Below, in pieces: positions 1 through 8,344 of a DNA stretch of 64,000 nt; within the stretch, counting starts at the first letter, position 1, and every line of letters begins with the position of its first letter. Below the pieces are notes generated by a model. That model was given only the letters and a program-made list of their open reading frames with translations. It ran no database searches and was not told the DNA's origin. The translations under genes and the position numbers were made by a program. The DNA comes from Bradyrhizobium lablabi. GTDB taxonomy: Bacteria > Pseudomonadota > Alphaproteobacteria > Rhizobiales > Xanthobacteraceae. The stretch lies in assembly GCF_900141755.1 (NCBI RefSeq), contig NZ_LT670844.1:5428501-5492500 (forward strand), read 5' to 3'.

Positions 1-8
1 CGAGAAAC

Positions 9-1097
9 CTAATTCGACTGGTTTCCGGCCATCAATGTCAGGCCCATCTTTAATTTATCGGTCAGCGTTCGTTGCGACAGGCAAGTGAACAAGCAGAGTT
101 TGTCACAGGCAACGGTCTCTTTACGCCGCGTGCGGGCTTCCTCGCCATACCAGATTTCGCGCGCGGTTTGAGTTCGAACGTTCCCGATGGGCTTGAAGAA
201 CCAGCAAACCTCCAGGCGGCCATCTGAGCGAATGAAATAATTTCGCATGCCAATCCGGCACGGCATGACCTCCGGCGGCGCTTTCTCCCGCCGAAAATGG
301 TTTGGCCAGGCATTGAGCACCGCTTCGCCATTCAGGATAGGTGCCCCGCCGCCCTTCAGTCGCAGTAATTCGTCACGAACGGCGATGAGATCTTCCATCT
401 CATCCTCCCCAATCCACAATTCGTCTTCAACCTCCGACGTTCCCATTTCGACGGGTTGAAAACTGAGTGCGGTGGCGCCGATTTCTTGTATCCACTCAAC
501 CATCTCCGGCAGGCGGCGAAAATTAAGCTTATGGACGACGGGTTTAATGATGATCGGAAACTCCAATCCTTCGGATCGTCTCATATCGGAGATATTGCGG
601 ATGCCTTGCACGATATCGGTCAGCGAGTTTTCCACACCACGCGAATAATCATGGATCTTCGGATCCATCGAGTCGATCGAGATGTTTATGTTGAAAGGAT
701 TTGCCTGCACCGTTTGCGCGACGATTTTCTTGTTGTGATAGGCTCCGCCGTTTGTGGTCACGCCCCAATGGATGTCGTTATCCCGGCAAAATCGAACGAG
801 GTCTATGAAGCCCTTTTTCAGATAAGGTTCGCCACCCGCGAATTCCACGTGATATGCGCCGATAAACTCCTTCAAACTCAGGAGCGCCCGCTGCCATTCG
901 GCGATGGACATCTCATCCCGATAGTTCGGGCGCCTCCAATAGTCGCAGTAACGACACTTGTAATTGCACCGCTCTATGACTTCCGCGAATATGGCCGCCG
1001 GACGAGTAACGTCACGACCGGTTCGCAAATAAAGTTCTTCCGACAAGGCATTGCGGACATGCTTGGCGCCCAGTGAGATGAAGTCTCGCGCTTTCAC
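9..1097 (-). CDS. Radical SAM protein with SPASM-like C-terminal cysteines
   Basis: The N-terminal half carries the radical SAM cluster motif CNYKCRYC (CxxxCxxC) followed by the AdoMet-binding FAGGEPY segment, so it should bind a [4Fe-4S] cluster and cleave S-adenosylmethionine. The C-terminus has further cysteines (MPCRIGM, LEVCWFF, ACDKLCLFTC) like a SPASM/Twitch auxiliary-cluster domain. The reading frame is open up to 1205, but I choose the GTG at 1095-1097 because a GGAG Shine-Dalgarno lies 7 bases upstream; this gives about 362 residues. It is divergent from the glycosyltransferase gene and sits at the edge of a polysaccharide island, so modification of a sugar or peptide precursor is a guess. 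The substrate is unknown. Confidence 0.85.
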   Translation of the reverse strand: MKARDFISLGAKHVRNALSEELYLRTGRDVTRPAAIFAEVIERCNYKCRYCDYWRRPNYRDEMSIAEWQRALLSLKEFIGAYHVEFAGGEPYLKKGFIDLVRFCRDNDIHWGVTTNGGAYHNKKIVAQTVQANPFNINISIDSMDPKIHDYSRGVENSLTDIVQGIRNISDMRRSEGLEFPIIIKPVVHKLNFRRLPEMVEWIQEIGATALSFQPVEMGTSEVEDELWIGEDEMEDLIAVRDELLRLKGGGAPILNGEAVLNAWPNHFRREKAPPEVMPCRIGMRNYFIRSDGRLEVCWFFKPIGNVRTQTAREIWYGEEARTRRKETVACDKLCLFTCLSQRTLTDKLKMGLTLMAGNQSN

Positions 1098-1592
1098 AAT
1101 GTGTCTCCGTTGTTTGCTCGATCCGCTGCCGCTGCCAGCAAGTTGTTTCGCATGCGTCGCGATTTGCACGATAGCTTGCATCAAGCACAGCAAATTGCGC
1201 GCCACCGCTCAGGAAATGCACCTGCTGACGGCCGTGACCGGCTGTTAACCCTAATAACCCGCGGCCGATCGATAGATGACGGCCAACTGCCTGCGCCGGT
1301 TCGTCGAGCTGTGCTCGAGATTTGAAGTCACGATGGATGCCTGACACCCGGGTTCCAGGAATGGGACGCCGGGTCGCGACATCGCTGTTTCAAATGCCTC
1401 ATAACAAATCGCCTTGGCAGTATGAGGCAGTGAGCGATGTGACCTCGATCGCCACGCGCCATGGTTTCATTTCGGTTAACTCAATAGCGTTAACCGTAGC
1501 CAAAAATCGCCGCAGCAACGCATCTCTCTGGACCAAATATTGCTGTGTCGCTGCGGTATCGTTGGAGTCGAGGGGCGGAGTCAGGTGCACGC
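1098..1592. other. Divergent intergenic region, radical SAM / glycosyltransferase
   Basis: About 495 bases without a convincing gene. It must hold the promoters of the two divergent genes. The only clear structure is an inverted repeat at 1473-1496, listed separately. Short open frames here have no recognisable product and look like chance. Confidence 0.6.
1473..1496. promoter_or_regulatory. 8-bp inverted repeat, possible operator
   Basis: CGGTTAAC and GTTAACCG are exact reverse complements separated by 8 bases, about 100 bases upstream of the glycosyltransferase start. The spacing and AT-rich core resemble a dimeric regulator site. No cognate regulator gene is adjacent, so the role is inferred from symmetry only. 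Confidence 0.4.
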
Positions 1593-2684
1593 ATGTCGAT
1601 AGAGGCAGATTCCCGGTGTGATTTTCCTGTTGGCGCGGCAATGGCGGCGGCACAGGGCGTTTCCGGTTCGACTGCGCTGTCCGGAGTGTCCGAATTTGCG
1701 CCAAGGCAGGCCCGCCGCGCCGTGGTGGCGGCGTCGCCCTCGCTTGATCCTTCGATCGGGGTTGTGGTCTGCATTCCGAGCTTCCGTCGGCCACAGCATT
1801 TGCGGCTGACGCTGGAGTCGCTCGTCCATCAGCGCACCGATCGCCGCTTCGCCGTCGTGATAGTCGAGAACGACGCGTCGAGGTGCGAGGGTGTGCCGGT
1901 CGCTACCGGGTTCCTTCGGGCCGGCAAACTCGCAGGCCTCTGCGTGGTCGAGCCGCGGCAGGGCAATTGCCACGCGATCAACGCCGCATTCGAGACCGCA
2001 CTGGCCACGTTCCCTACGGCAACCAAATTTCTGATGATTGACGACGACGAGATCGCCGCACAGGACTGGCTGGAGCTGATGCTGCGCGCGGTCGAGGCGA
2101 CCGGAGCCGACGTGATCGGAGGCCCGGTATTTCCGAATTTCGATGACGAGCGCAAGCAAAGATTTCGCCGCCATCCAGCGTTTTATCCGGCCTATGAAGT
2201 CTCTGGCCCGGTACCGGTGATTTACGGTTGCGGCAATTGCCTGATTACGCGCGCGGTATTTGCAAGGCTTGGCAACCCCGCGTTCGATCTGCGATTCAAT
2301 TTTCTTGGCGGCGGCGACTATGATTTCTTCACCCGTTGCCGCCGTGCCGGCTTCCGATTTCACTGGGCGGCGGAGGCGGTCATCATCGAGACCGTGCCGA
2401 ACAGCCGGACCAATATCGGGTGGCTCGCGCGGCGGGGTCTGCGGATCGGTGCGATCAATTATCATATCCAGCGCAAGGCGGCGCGGACGGTCTGGTCGCG
2501 GACCAGACTGATCGCCAAGACGTTTGCGTTGCTGCCATTTTCGCTGTTTCGAGCTGGGCGACTGGTTTTCAGCGAGCACAGGGCGGTCTTGGCAATGCAT
2601 CCGATGACGGTCGCGGTCGGCAGCGTGCTGGCGACCGTCGGCATCGAGCCGCAACCTTACGAAGCCTCGAAGATCGGCTCGTGA
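1593..2684 (+). CDS. Family 2 glycosyltransferase
   Basis: A GT-A fold glycosyltransferase of about 363 residues. After a short N-terminal extension, the sequence VVCIPSFRRPQHLRLTLESL is the classic GT2 nucleotide-binding start. KFLMIDDDEIA supplies the DxD-type metal-binding aspartates and the NFLGGGDYDFFTR segment is an ED-like catalytic-base region. The longer frame opens at 1545; I prefer ATG 1593 because a GGAG lies 12 bases upstream. It probably transfers a sugar to a lipid-linked or cell-surface glycan in the cytoplasm. Its stop codon overlaps a GTG (GTGA, 2681-2684) that was probably the start of the resident ligase gene, now a pseudogene, so the two were once translationally coupled. 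Confidence 0.88.
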   Translation: MSIEADSRCDFPVGAAMAAAQGVSGSTALSGVSEFAPRQARRAVVAASPSLDPSIGVVVCIPSFRRPQHLRLTLESLVHQRTDRRFAVVIVENDASRCEGVPVATGFLRAGKLAGLCVVEPRQGNCHAINAAFETALATFPTATKFLMIDDDEIAAQDWLELMLRAVEATGADVIGGPVFPNFDDERKQRFRRHPAFYPAYEVSGPVPVIYGCGNCLITRAVFARLGNPAFDLRFNFLGGGDYDFFTRCRRAGFRFHWAAEAVIIETVPNSRTNIGWLARRGLRIGAINYHIQRKAARTVWSRTRLIAKTFALLPFSLFRAGRLVFSEHRAVLAMHPMTVAVGSVLATVGIEPQPYEASKIGS

Positions 2685-2887
2685 GCCAGCCCACCACCAC
2701 GTCGGGCGTCGACGCCCTCATTTGGCGAATTGCGCCGTCGGCAAGTGATGGACATCGTCCGCGGCGCGACGTTCGTCGGGGCTCTTCTGCTGTCGTGGAT
2801 TACACTGCGGCCGTTGAAGGTTTCGCCGAAATCACAAAAATGCTGCCGGTGGATTCGAGCTTCAGCGGCCGCACCAGACGCAAATAG
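2681..2887 (+). pseudogene. 5' remnant of a second O-antigen ligase-like gene
   Basis: Three pieces match the intact ligase that follows. A GTG start overlaps the upstream stop and gives SGVDALIWRIAP. A stretch one base out of frame from about 2748 reads VRGATFVGALLLSWITLRP (compare VARCIGFIATVLILWVSLRP). The original frame then reads GFAEITKMLPVDSSFSGRT (compare RFAAVAKLLPFDATFTGRT) before an early stop. Some 270 residues between the first membrane segment and the GRT motif are missing. The rest of the gene continues at 6769 after a cassette of about 3.9 kb. Frameshifts, the deletion and the split make it non-functional. Confidence 0.8.
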
Positions 2888-3035
2888 TTAGAAAGACGTT
2901 AACTTGGAAACGGTAGTACGTGATGCCCGCCAAGACTTGTTCTTCGAATCGGTCACTTCTCCATCGCTGGACGCGCGGACGCCGCCAGCTCCGGTCGCCG
3001 CAGCGTTTCCTGGCTGCCGGCCTCAAGAGGCCAAA

Positions 3036-4370
3036 GTGAATAAGCCGCTATCATCTTTGCAATTTCCGGCGATCGTGGATCCTTTTGGACGCGTCGACGC
3101 GCTTCGCGTGGCGCGGTGCATAGGCTTTATCGCCACAGTTTTAATTCTTTGGGTATCGCTTCGGCCGTTCCCCGACCTCGGCGATCCCACGATTGGCGAC
3201 GGAGAAAAAGGCAAGCTGGCCACGACCTACATAACACTCGGAATACTTTCCGTGGCTGTTTTGATGCTGACGGCATTTCGGCACGCACAGGCCTTTCGCA
3301 GCCTGCTAACGCCGATGTGCCTGTTGCTGTGTTGCTGGATGTGCATCAACACCGTCTTTTCACACGACTTCGAAATATCGTCCCAGCGTCTAATTCTTAC
3401 CGCCAGCGCAATCGCGCTGGCAGCATCCTTGCTCCTGCTGCCCGATTCCCAGACTGAGCTGGATCTCTGGTTGAGCGCGGCTGTGCTGATATTCTTGGCC
3501 GTGTGCTACCTCGGCGTCATTTTGGCGCCCTCGCTATCGATACACCTCGCAAGCGATACGTCGGAATCCCAGCTTGCCGGCGATTGGCGCGGCCCCTACG
3601 GACACAAGAATGTCGCCGCTTCGATCATGGCCATGCTCGTCTTTGTCGGACTGTATCTTGCAAGCCGGCGAGCCATTATTTCGGGCGTCCTGATCGCATC
3701 GCTTGCAGCCTTCTTCCTGATATCGACGGGAGGAAAGAGCGCAATGGCCGTGTGCGTTGGCGCCCTCGTTCTCAGCGCCATGGTCGCTGCGATAAAAAAT
3801 ATACTGGTTCGCGCGTGTTTGTGCTTTCTGCCGCTGCTCTGTTTAAATCTGCTGACGGTGGGCTCGGTATTCAGCGAGCGGTTTGCTGCCGTTGCGAAAC
3901 TATTGCCGTTCGACGCGACCTTCACCGGCCGTACAGATATCTGGGCGTTTGCGATCTCCTCGCTCGCCTTGCATCCCTTGCTTGGTTATGGCTTTGCCGC
4001 GTTTTGGGGGACCGACGCCATCGAAAGCCTGGTTCAAAACGATCAGATCGAATGGACCGCCTTCGCCTCCCACAGCCATAACGGCTACCTCGATAGTGCC
4101 TTGACCATGGGATATCCTGGCTTGGCTCTGATCGTGATTATTTTCGTCGTCGCGCCGCTTAGGAATTTCTCGGCTGCAATGCGATTTGGCAATGACGAGC
4201 CTCTGGCGAAACTATTTCTCCGGATCTGGCTATTCGGCATCTATCTGTCTTCAATGGAGAGCTTCCTGCTCGATCGCGCCGACCCGATCTGGTTCACTTT
4301 TCTGATCGGCGTTTTTGGCCTGCATTACCTGGCGCGGTTTCGGCTGACGCGAGAGCCGAAAGCCGCTTGA
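3036..4370 (+). CDS. O-antigen ligase / polysaccharide polymerase family membrane protein
   Basis: A polytopic inner-membrane protein of the Wzy/WaaL/ExoQ type with roughly ten hydrophobic segments. A periplasmic loop carries the GRTDIW and SHSHNGYLD motifs typical of this family. It should polymerise or transfer undecaprenyl-linked glycan on the periplasmic face. The frame is open from a TTG at 2904, but GTG 3036 has an AAGAGG Shine-Dalgarno 5 bases upstream and gives 444 residues, so I choose it. It shares close similarity with the flanking pseudogene pieces and forms the + strand part of an inserted cassette. Which polymer it acts on cannot be read from sequence. Confidence 0.85.
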   Translation: MNKPLSSLQFPAIVDPFGRVDALRVARCIGFIATVLILWVSLRPFPDLGDPTIGDGEKGKLATTYITLGILSVAVLMLTAFRHAQAFRSLLTPMCLLLCCWMCINTVFSHDFEISSQRLILTASAIALAASLLLLPDSQTELDLWLSAAVLIFLAVCYLGVILAPSLSIHLASDTSESQLAGDWRGPYGHKNVAASIMAMLVFVGLYLASRRAIISGVLIASLAAFFLISTGGKSAMAVCVGALVLSAMVAAIKNILVRACLCFLPLLCLNLLTVGSVFSERFAAVAKLLPFDATFTGRTDIWAFAISSLALHPLLGYGFAAFWGTDAIESLVQNDQIEWTAFASHSHNGYLDSALTMGYPGLALIVIIFVVAPLRNFSAAMRFGNDEPLAKLFLRIWLFGIYLSSMESFLLDRADPIWFTFLIGVFGLHYLARFRLTREPKAA

Positions 4371-4407
4371 GGATCGCGGACCTTCGCGGCGCGGCCGGAT
4401 CCAGCCT

Positions 4408-5628
4408 TTATCGGCGCCAATCATCCTTCAGGCCGATGCCTGCAATGCCAATCAGCCTGACTTGTTGACCTGCCGCGCGGCCGCTGCCTCCGTCATCATC
4501 AACAAGCTCGACGATGTGGCGCCCCGGTGTGAGGTCCTGGGCGAGGACAAGGATCGGGCGTTTCGGCTGCTTCAGAGTATCGAGCGTTTGAAACGATGCC
4601 CCGTCGATGCGGAATCGAATGCGGCGAGGGTCGAGTAGCGGGTCGGCAAAAACAGCGACAAGTCCGGTACCTGACCAGTCAAATGCGATCCGTCCCGCGG
4701 CCGCAGCGGCATTCCATGCAGCAACGCCCTTGTCGTCGAAATCCAGGTGCCAGCCTTGATTTTCATGGGGATCGAGAGCCGCCGCATCGCGCCAGTCTAT
4801 ATGTTCGAACGCATCTGAATGGAGCGGAGACGGCAGGGAGCTTGTGGCACCGGACCGGCCGGCAAGGTCCGCATGCCGTGCGTTATTGCACATGGCGGTT
4901 ATGAAGCGCGCGGCCGCGGCGTGGCCGGCATCCGTGGGGTGAACGGTATCCACGATATAGTCGGACCAGTTGAGGCGACCGGCCGCCATTTCCGGCCAAA
5001 GCGCGTCGCGGAAGCTCACCATCGGCAGCTGGTAATGCGCGCCGACGTTGGCCTGCATTTCCTGGTCATTGCCGCCCTTTTCCCACATCATGAAAAGCAG
5101 CAGGACTGCCGGCAGGTTGGGCTGGGCGAGAATCTGGCGCACAAGGCCCTCGAAGGCTTCTCCGTCGGTCCAGTTGTCGTTGACGGCGAATTCTATGACG
5201 ACGAAATCCGGCGTGTTTGAAAGCAAATCCTTGCCGGCGCGCAATGCGCCATACATCGAGCCGGTGCCGCCAACGCCGGCGTTGACCATGCGGACTTCGC
5301 ACCGAGGGAACTGTTGTCGCCACCAGGTGAGCAGGCGGCCCGCGTAACTGTTTTCCTTAGTGGTCGCGAAAGCTCCGACCGTTATCGATCCGCCGATGAC
5401 ACCAAGCGTGATCGGCTCTCCCCGGTACGCCTTGGCGAAAACATTCATCAGGCGTCCCGGATCTCCAGCGGATAGCTGCGATCGGACAACAATTTTGTTT
5501 GTCAAAGGGTCGGCTGAAGCTAGGACCTTGGCGGGCCTGACGAGACAAGAGCCGAGCAGAAGTCCCGCCGTGCGGCGGGAAATCTGGATTTTTTGATGGA
5601 TCGCGAGATCATCCGGACCGGACTTCAT
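4408..5628 (-). CDS. SGNH/GDSL-family hydrolase with twin-arginine-like signal
   Basis: About 406 residues. The N-terminus has SRRTAGLLLG followed by a hydrophobic stretch, suggesting export. SGNH blocks are visible: the nucleophile region GVIGGSITVG, the glycine block NAGVGGTGS, the asparagine block EFAVND, and the catalytic Asp-His pair in DTVHPTDAGH. The C-terminal 120 residues form an additional beta-rich domain. It probably adds or removes acetyl groups on a surface polysaccharide. It lies 15 bases downstream of a membrane acyltransferase on the same strand, so the two are co-transcribed and together resemble the fused AT3-SGNH layout of OafA-type O-acetyltransferases. Confidence 0.83.
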   Translation of the reverse strand: MKSGPDDLAIHQKIQISRRTAGLLLGSCLVRPAKVLASADPLTNKIVVRSQLSAGDPGRLMNVFAKAYRGEPITLGVIGGSITVGAFATTKENSYAGRLLTWWRQQFPRCEVRMVNAGVGGTGSMYGALRAGKDLLSNTPDFVVIEFAVNDNWTDGEAFEGLVRQILAQPNLPAVLLLFMMWEKGGNDQEMQANVGAHYQLPMVSFRDALWPEMAAGRLNWSDYIVDTVHPTDAGHAAAARFITAMCNNARHADLAGRSGATSSLPSPLHSDAFEHIDWRDAAALDPHENQGWHLDFDDKGVAAWNAAAAAGRIAFDWSGTGLVAVFADPLLDPRRIRFRIDGASFQTLDTLKQPKRPILVLAQDLTPGRHIVELVDDDGGSGRAAGQQVRLIGIAGIGLKDDWRR

Positions 5629-5643
5629 CCTGGCTCCATCGCA

Positions 5644-6729
5644 TTAGGTTGCCGGCACCGCACGGCTTCGCCTTGGGCCGCCGGTCAAGAACGGTCTTTC
5701 GATGAAATGATGGCAGACGGCTCCGGATGCGAGGCCCACCAAAATGACAAGCGTAGCGCACATCAAATAGGCAGGCGGCTGATGGATATCAAACGGCCGC
5801 TTTGCTACAGCCCAAATCGCTCCGACGGAAAATAAGTGGAACAGGTAAACTGAATACGAAATATCGCCGATATACTTGAATAGTCTGCTGTAGGCGATCC
5901 GGCCCGCGGCTTCGTAATTGAGCCCGAGCAACACGATGTTCAAAGCGGTCAGCGACATCAGGAGATGCTTCCAAAGCGCGATCTCCTCGGCACCGCCCCA
6001 ATCCACCACGTAGAACGCGACCAGGAGGACACACTGCGCGGCGATCGCCGCCCAGCGCAGTCGTTGGCCAAGATGCGCGAATGATGGGTGTCGATACACC
6101 TGCGCCAAAATGGTTCCGAAACTAAATCCGATCAGGCTCGGACTTGTGTAGATCGCTTCGACATAGCTGAGCCCCGTGACAAATTGACCGATTGCAACCA
6201 GGCAGGCGAAGATTGCGAGCAAAACCAGGATTCGCGCCGTGGATCCCAGGAAGAACAGGCTCGCGAACAGCAGATAAAAGAACACTTCAAAATTAAGGGT
6301 CCAGCCCAGGAGCAACAAAGGCGCCTTTGGTTCAAGCGAAGGCATGAACAGCAACGACTTCACCAGGCCCTCGATTGTGGGAATGGTGGTCCTGAACTGC
6401 GACGGTATGGCAACCGCAAGAATTGTGATCAATAAAGTTGCCGCCCAATACGCAGGTACGATCCGGAAGGCGCGCCGGATCAGGAATTCCTTCGGATTGA
6501 ACCGGCCGTCGCCGGCAATTGTCGTTATGATAAAGCCGCTGATGACGAAGAATACATCGACGCCCAACCTGCCGGTTTTCAGCAAGCCCATGTTGATTTC
6601 GGCGAGCGGCCACTGCAACGCGTGCGTGGCCAGCACGCTGAGCGCCGCCAGGCCTCGCAAATACTGAATCGAAAGAAGCTGCGTCCGCGGCGTCCCAGAA
6701 CCAGCGAGCGAGCGCGCAGTGTGCGTCAT
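5644..6729 (-). CDS. Acyltransferase 3 family membrane O-acyltransferase
   Basis: A 361-residue multi-spanning protein of the acyltransferase 3 (OafA/NodX/ExoZ) family. The signature YLRGLAALSVLATHA lies near residue 25 and carries the conserved histidine, VDVFFVISGFIITT follows, and the C-terminal SYSVYLFHLF segment is conserved. Such proteins transfer acetyl groups from cytoplasmic donors to glycans across the inner membrane. An AAGGA sequence lies about 9 bases before the ATG at 6729. It heads the minus-strand pair with the SGNH gene. Base composition looks AT-richer than the flanks by eye, in keeping with recent acquisition. Confidence 0.87.
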   Translation of the reverse strand: MTHTARSLAGSGTPRTQLLSIQYLRGLAALSVLATHALQWPLAEINMGLLKTGRLGVDVFFVISGFIITTIAGDGRFNPKEFLIRRAFRIVPAYWAATLLITILAVAIPSQFRTTIPTIEGLVKSLLFMPSLEPKAPLLLLGWTLNFEVFFYLLFASLFFLGSTARILVLLAIFACLVAIGQFVTGLSYVEAIYTSPSLIGFSFGTILAQVYRHPSFAHLGQRLRWAAIAAQCVLLVAFYVVDWGGAEEIALWKHLLMSLTALNIVLLGLNYEAAGRIAYSRLFKYIGDISYSVYLFHLFSVGAIWAVAKRPFDIHQPPAYLMCATLVILVGLASGAVCHHFIERPFLTGGPRRSRAVPAT

Positions 6730-6768
6730 AACGAGACATCCTTTGTGGTGAAGGGCGACCTACACCGC

Positions 6769-7247
6769 ATTTCAGCAAATCCTGCGCCACTCGCCGCGTT
6801 TTGGGGAAGCAGCGCGGTGCAAAATCTACCCGATGGCATGGAGTGGGCGGCGACGGCGGCGAATAGTCATAACGGCTACCTTGATATAGCTCTGGCGATG
6901 GGATTGCCCGGGTTGGTGCTTTTGATCGCCGTACTGGTGATCGCTCCCCTGCGGAATTTCCACGCCGCCGATCGCGGCGGCAATGGCGGGCCGCTGGCGA
7001 TGGCGTTGCTGCAGATCTGGCTGTTCGGCCTCTATCTTTCGTCGCTAGAGCGTGGTGACTTTTCTTCGAATCGTCATCCCGCTCTATCTTTTTGTTTGAG
7101 CATGATCTTTTCGGAAAACCGGTACCCACTTTTCCGGATCATGCCCTCGAGAGCTTCTTTCTCGATCGCGCCTATCCGACGTGGTTCACGTTTCTGCTCG
7201 CGGTGTTCGGCCTGCACGACATGGCGCGCTTTCGAATAAGGGAGTGA
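6769..7247 (+). pseudogene. 3' remnant of the split O-antigen ligase-like gene
   Basis: Starting at ISANP, the translation follows the C-terminal third of the intact ligase: AAFWG, NSHNGYLDIALAMGLPGL and APLRNF, then LQIWLFGLYLSSLE up to 7050. A palindromic repeat element (7051-7145) interrupts it. The match then resumes in another frame as ESFFLDRAYPTWFTFLLAVF and ends at a natural TGA (7245-7247). Only about five codons seem lost between the 5' piece ending at 2887 and this one. With 2681-2887 it forms one ancestral gene interrupted by the 3-gene cassette. Confidence 0.85.
7051..7151. repeat. Palindromic repeat element inserted in the ligase remnant
   Basis: Its core, 7098-7149, is an imperfect palindrome beginning GAGCATGATC and ending GATCATGCCCTC, with internal GGAAAA/TTTTCC arms. 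It interrupts the ligase remnant between the codons for SSLE and ESFFL. A near-duplicate hexamer, CTAGAG (7045-7050) and CTCGAG (7146-7151), flanks it, suggesting a target-site duplication. I recognise this core as a common dispersed repeat of Bradyrhizobium genomes, from memory. A related arrangement occurs at 46161-46208. Confidence 0.75.
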
Positions 7248-7252
7248 GGCTT

Positions 7253-8344
7253 TCAGAACTGCGCCCGTACCGCCTGCGCGACGTCCTGCCACCAGCCGTC
7301 GAAATCGAACGGCGCTTGCACCGACGGCCGCTTGAGCGCCGATACGATCCGCTCGGCGTAAGCATCGTCATCCGATCCGCGCGCCACCAGAATAATGGCG
7401 CCGCGGTTGATCAGTTCCTTGAAACGCGGGTGATGGTCGAACTCGTCCGGTTCGGCGGGGCCGGTGACGATGACGGGCCGGCCCGACTGCACGCAGGTCA
7501 GAATGCTGGAGCGCCGCGCGGTGAGGCCCTCCTGGAGTGGATAACAGAATGCGTCGATCGCGGTAAACAGGCCGAACACTTCATGGTCGGAAGCGACATA
7601 GCCGCTGACGATGACGTCGCCTGACAGGCCGAGCTCGGCGGCGCGGGCGTAAAATTCGTGCTCGACATTGTCGACGCCGCGGATGAATGACCCGACATAG
7701 ACGATCAGCGGCGCTCGCCCGCGCGCCTTCAAGGCCGCGCCGATGCCAAGCAGCGCATTGGGCTGCTTGCTCGGATAGATCGATCCGAAATGGCCGATTA
7801 CCAGCCGTCCCTCGCCGCGCGCGGCGACGAGCCGGTGGCGCAACTCCGAATCGGCGATCCCCGGGGGCGCTTCGATGTTAGGGGGCAACGGCGCGAGCAC
7901 GCATTTTTTGGCGGTAAAGCCGACCATGGGGTCGCAGGCGAGTTCGCGCCGCACCAGCGCTGAGAACGTCACGATGGTGTCGGCAAGCAGCAGCGCTGGG
8001 ATGTAGGTGATGCGGCGCAGCCAATGCAGGCCGGCCCATTCATGCTGGATCAGGATGACACGTCGTCGGCGCAGCTGTGCCATGGCGAGCGCCAGCAGCG
8101 GTCGAAATATCACGCGTTTCCAGGCTACGATGGGGAAATTGCAGATCACGTTGCGCGCGCTTCCCACGGCGCGCCAGATCTCGGTGACCGACCCCTCCGT
8201 GCGCGTCAGGGTTAACGTGGTTGTGCCGCCGGGGCCGAGCTTTTCAACGGTCTCCGACAACAATCGGGTGAACTGTCCCACGCCGCACTGCATTTGCGGA
8301 CCGGCGCCGAGAAAGAGCGCCTGATATGCGGGTTTTGGAGTCAT
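7253..8344 (-). CDS. Family 4-type glycosyltransferase (GT-B fold)
   Basis: About 363 residues with the two-domain layout of GT-B glycosyltransferases. The N-terminal domain begins ALFLGAGPQMQCGVGQFTRL, a glycine-rich acceptor loop. The C-terminal donor domain contains IGHFGSIYPSKQPNALLGI and the late GLTARRSSILTCVQSGRPVI segment, matching the ExxxG-like nucleotide-sugar region. It should add a hexose to a lipid-linked oligosaccharide at the inner face of the membrane. It ends 6 bases from the ligase pseudogene in convergent orientation and belongs to the polysaccharide island. Donor and acceptor are unknown. Confidence 0.83.
   Translation of the reverse strand: MTPKPAYQALFLGAGPQMQCGVGQFTRLLSETVEKLGPGGTTTLTLTRTEGSVTEIWRAVGSARNVICNFPIVAWKRVIFRPLLALAMAQLRRRRVILIQHEWAGLHWLRRITYIPALLLADTIVTFSALVRRELACDPMVGFTAKKCVLAPLPPNIEAPPGIADSELRHRLVAARGEGRLVIGHFGSIYPSKQPNALLGIGAALKARGRAPLIVYVGSFIRGVDNVEHEFYARAAELGLSGDVIVSGYVASDHEVFGLFTAIDAFCYPLQEGLTARRSSILTCVQSGRPVIVTGPAEPDEFDHHPRFKELINRGAIILVARGSDDDAYAERIVSALKRPSVQAPFDFDGWWQDVAQAVRAQF

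Noticed and set aside
1581..2654. Long antisense frame of 357 codons opposite the GT2 gene
   Set aside because: It is Arg/Asp/His-rich with no domain and mirrors a high-GC coding strand, the usual shadow effect.
2888..6768. Insertion sequence or composite transposon
   Set aside because: No transposase gene, terminal inverted repeat or clear target duplication was found at the cassette edges.
6332..7129. 265-codon minus-strand frame across the acyltransferase start and ligase remnant
   Set aside because: It is the shadow frame of two different features and has no conserved motif.
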